DNA from: Phycomyces blakesleeanus NRRL 1555(-)
Lineage: Eukaryota > Mucoromycota > Mucoromycetes > Mucorales > Phycomycetaceae
Assembly (NCBI RefSeq): GCF_001638985.1
Contig: NW_017265187.1
Span: 434,001-498,000, forward strand
DNA: 64,000 nucleotides
Reading direction: 5' to 3'
The notes beneath the pieces were generated by a model. The model saw only the letters and a list, made by a program, of their open reading frames with translations, was not told the DNA's origin and searched no databases. Positions 63,501 to 64,000 of this stretch are shown here, one piece after another. A program made the position numbers and the translations under genes. How positions within the stretch are numbered: position 1 is the stretch's first letter; each line of letters starts with the position of its first letter.

Positions 63501-63527
63501 TGTTTCTTGTCTTGTATTCTTTTGCAT
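60518..63527 (-). pseudogene. Large C2H2-containing DNA transposase (broken)
   Basis: About 1,000 codons from ATG at 63527. The N-terminus has a C2H2 finger FTCSECKKEFEKPWLLKRH (C35, C38, H51, H55), then an acidic segment, a large core with LFTDDTSGNRSKQYNPFESW, GPPTTFPCRRCYIEL and TPVEILHTILLGVAKYM, and a C-terminal part with KPKVHYLTHLKEDIIRF and YETEKGEQFNKHIRKHLF. From memory such proteins are abundant repeat-derived transposases in Basidiomycota and Mucoromycota, related to Plavaka/KDZ-like enzymes; the exact superfamily is uncertain. The frame is interrupted by TGA at 61493-61491 and by one extra T in a T run at about 61124-61128. Outer repeats were not found. Confidence 0.65.
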
Positions 63528-64000
63528 AATAGTAAATTGATTGTAAAAACAAAGGGGGGAAAATGACTTTGCGAAAATAATTGAATTTATAAAATGTGGA
63601 AAGATCGATATTTAATGTCAGCGGACCAATTAGAATTTTTTTTACTTCTTTTCTTTTAAGAAAATATCGCGTGTTTTTGTCTTCTTTTTCATTTTACTTT
63701 TCCACAAAATACTTATTATTTGCATGAGCTTCCATTTGTAAGATATTCCAGTATGCTTATAGTATTTATAGAAGCAGAATTTTGCTTAAAGACCTTAAGC
63801 TCAAAGGTATTTATGCTATCAAAGTTTTTTATGTCATTGTGTTTATTAATCATACAATTCTAGTTTATAAATTAGTTTTTCATCATCTCGGTAAATCAAT
63901 AAAGAGGTAATAACTACATGTTCCTCTTACAAAGCAACAGAAGACTAATTATTTACTCCTCACTTGCAGAGATTTGGCTGCCTTTTATTGCAAATGCCTT
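63528..64000. other. Flank upstream of the C2H2 transposase
   Basis: AT-rich; no terminal inverted repeat or gene recognised up to the window edge. Confidence 0.4.

Overview
The window looks like nuclear DNA of a Mucoromycota (Mucorales-type) fungus; a Phycomyces-like species is my best guess, from family resemblance only. Reasons: many short GT-AG introns inside conserved eukaryotic genes, AT-rich spacers full of microsatellites, fungal gene families (Kre9/KNH wall protein, Alr/Mnr2 CorA transporter, LAMMER kinase), and retroelement and transposase types common in this phylum (DIRS, a LINE-ORF1-like gene, a C2H2-headed transposase, Tc1). No rRNA, tRNA or CRISPR array was found.

Layout: 0.4-5 kb holds a KH-domain protein (+), an RGS protein (-) and a cyclic-nucleotide phosphodiesterase (-). 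About 4 kb without recognisable genes follows. 8.9-36.8 kb is a compact housekeeping block: eIF3e (+), a SAM methyltransferase (+), a SUT/GPH sugar transporter (+), SRP receptor beta (-), a BTG/TOB protein (-), a CorA Mg2+ transporter (-) divergent from protein disulfide isomerase (+), a Kre9/KNH protein (-), ethanolamine-phosphate cytidylyltransferase (-), and a LAMMER kinase (-) divergent from a small FetA/STAR1-like ABC ATPase (+). An intact-looking Tc1/mariner element lies at 37.69-39.03 kb. A C2H2 zinc-finger protein (-) is at 41.2-42.5 kb, then about 7 kb with no recognisable gene except a degenerate foldback inverted repeat. Complex I 75-kDa subunit (-) is at 49.6-52.3 kb.

From 53.2 kb to the end the DNA is a cluster of decayed mobile elements: a lone LINE-ORF1-like gene with an in-frame stop, a 330-bp MITE with TA duplication, a structurally complete but coding-dead DIRS element (inverted terminal repeats, internal complementary region, gag, RT/RNase H, tyrosine recombinase), a fragment of a DNA-binding domain, a pogo-like terminus, and a large C2H2-containing transposase broken by one stop and one frameshift.

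Exon boundaries were placed by hand from splice consensus, reading phase and recalled protein-family resemblance, with no alignment run. In every multi-exon model the exon lengths add up in phase. Three introns need a GC donor (GCAAGT) to keep frame. Genes with secretory-pathway links (SRP receptor beta, PDI, Kre9/KNH) and signalling roles (RGS, PDE, LAMMER kinase, BTG) occur together, but nothing shows they are co-regulated beyond shared divergent promoters.
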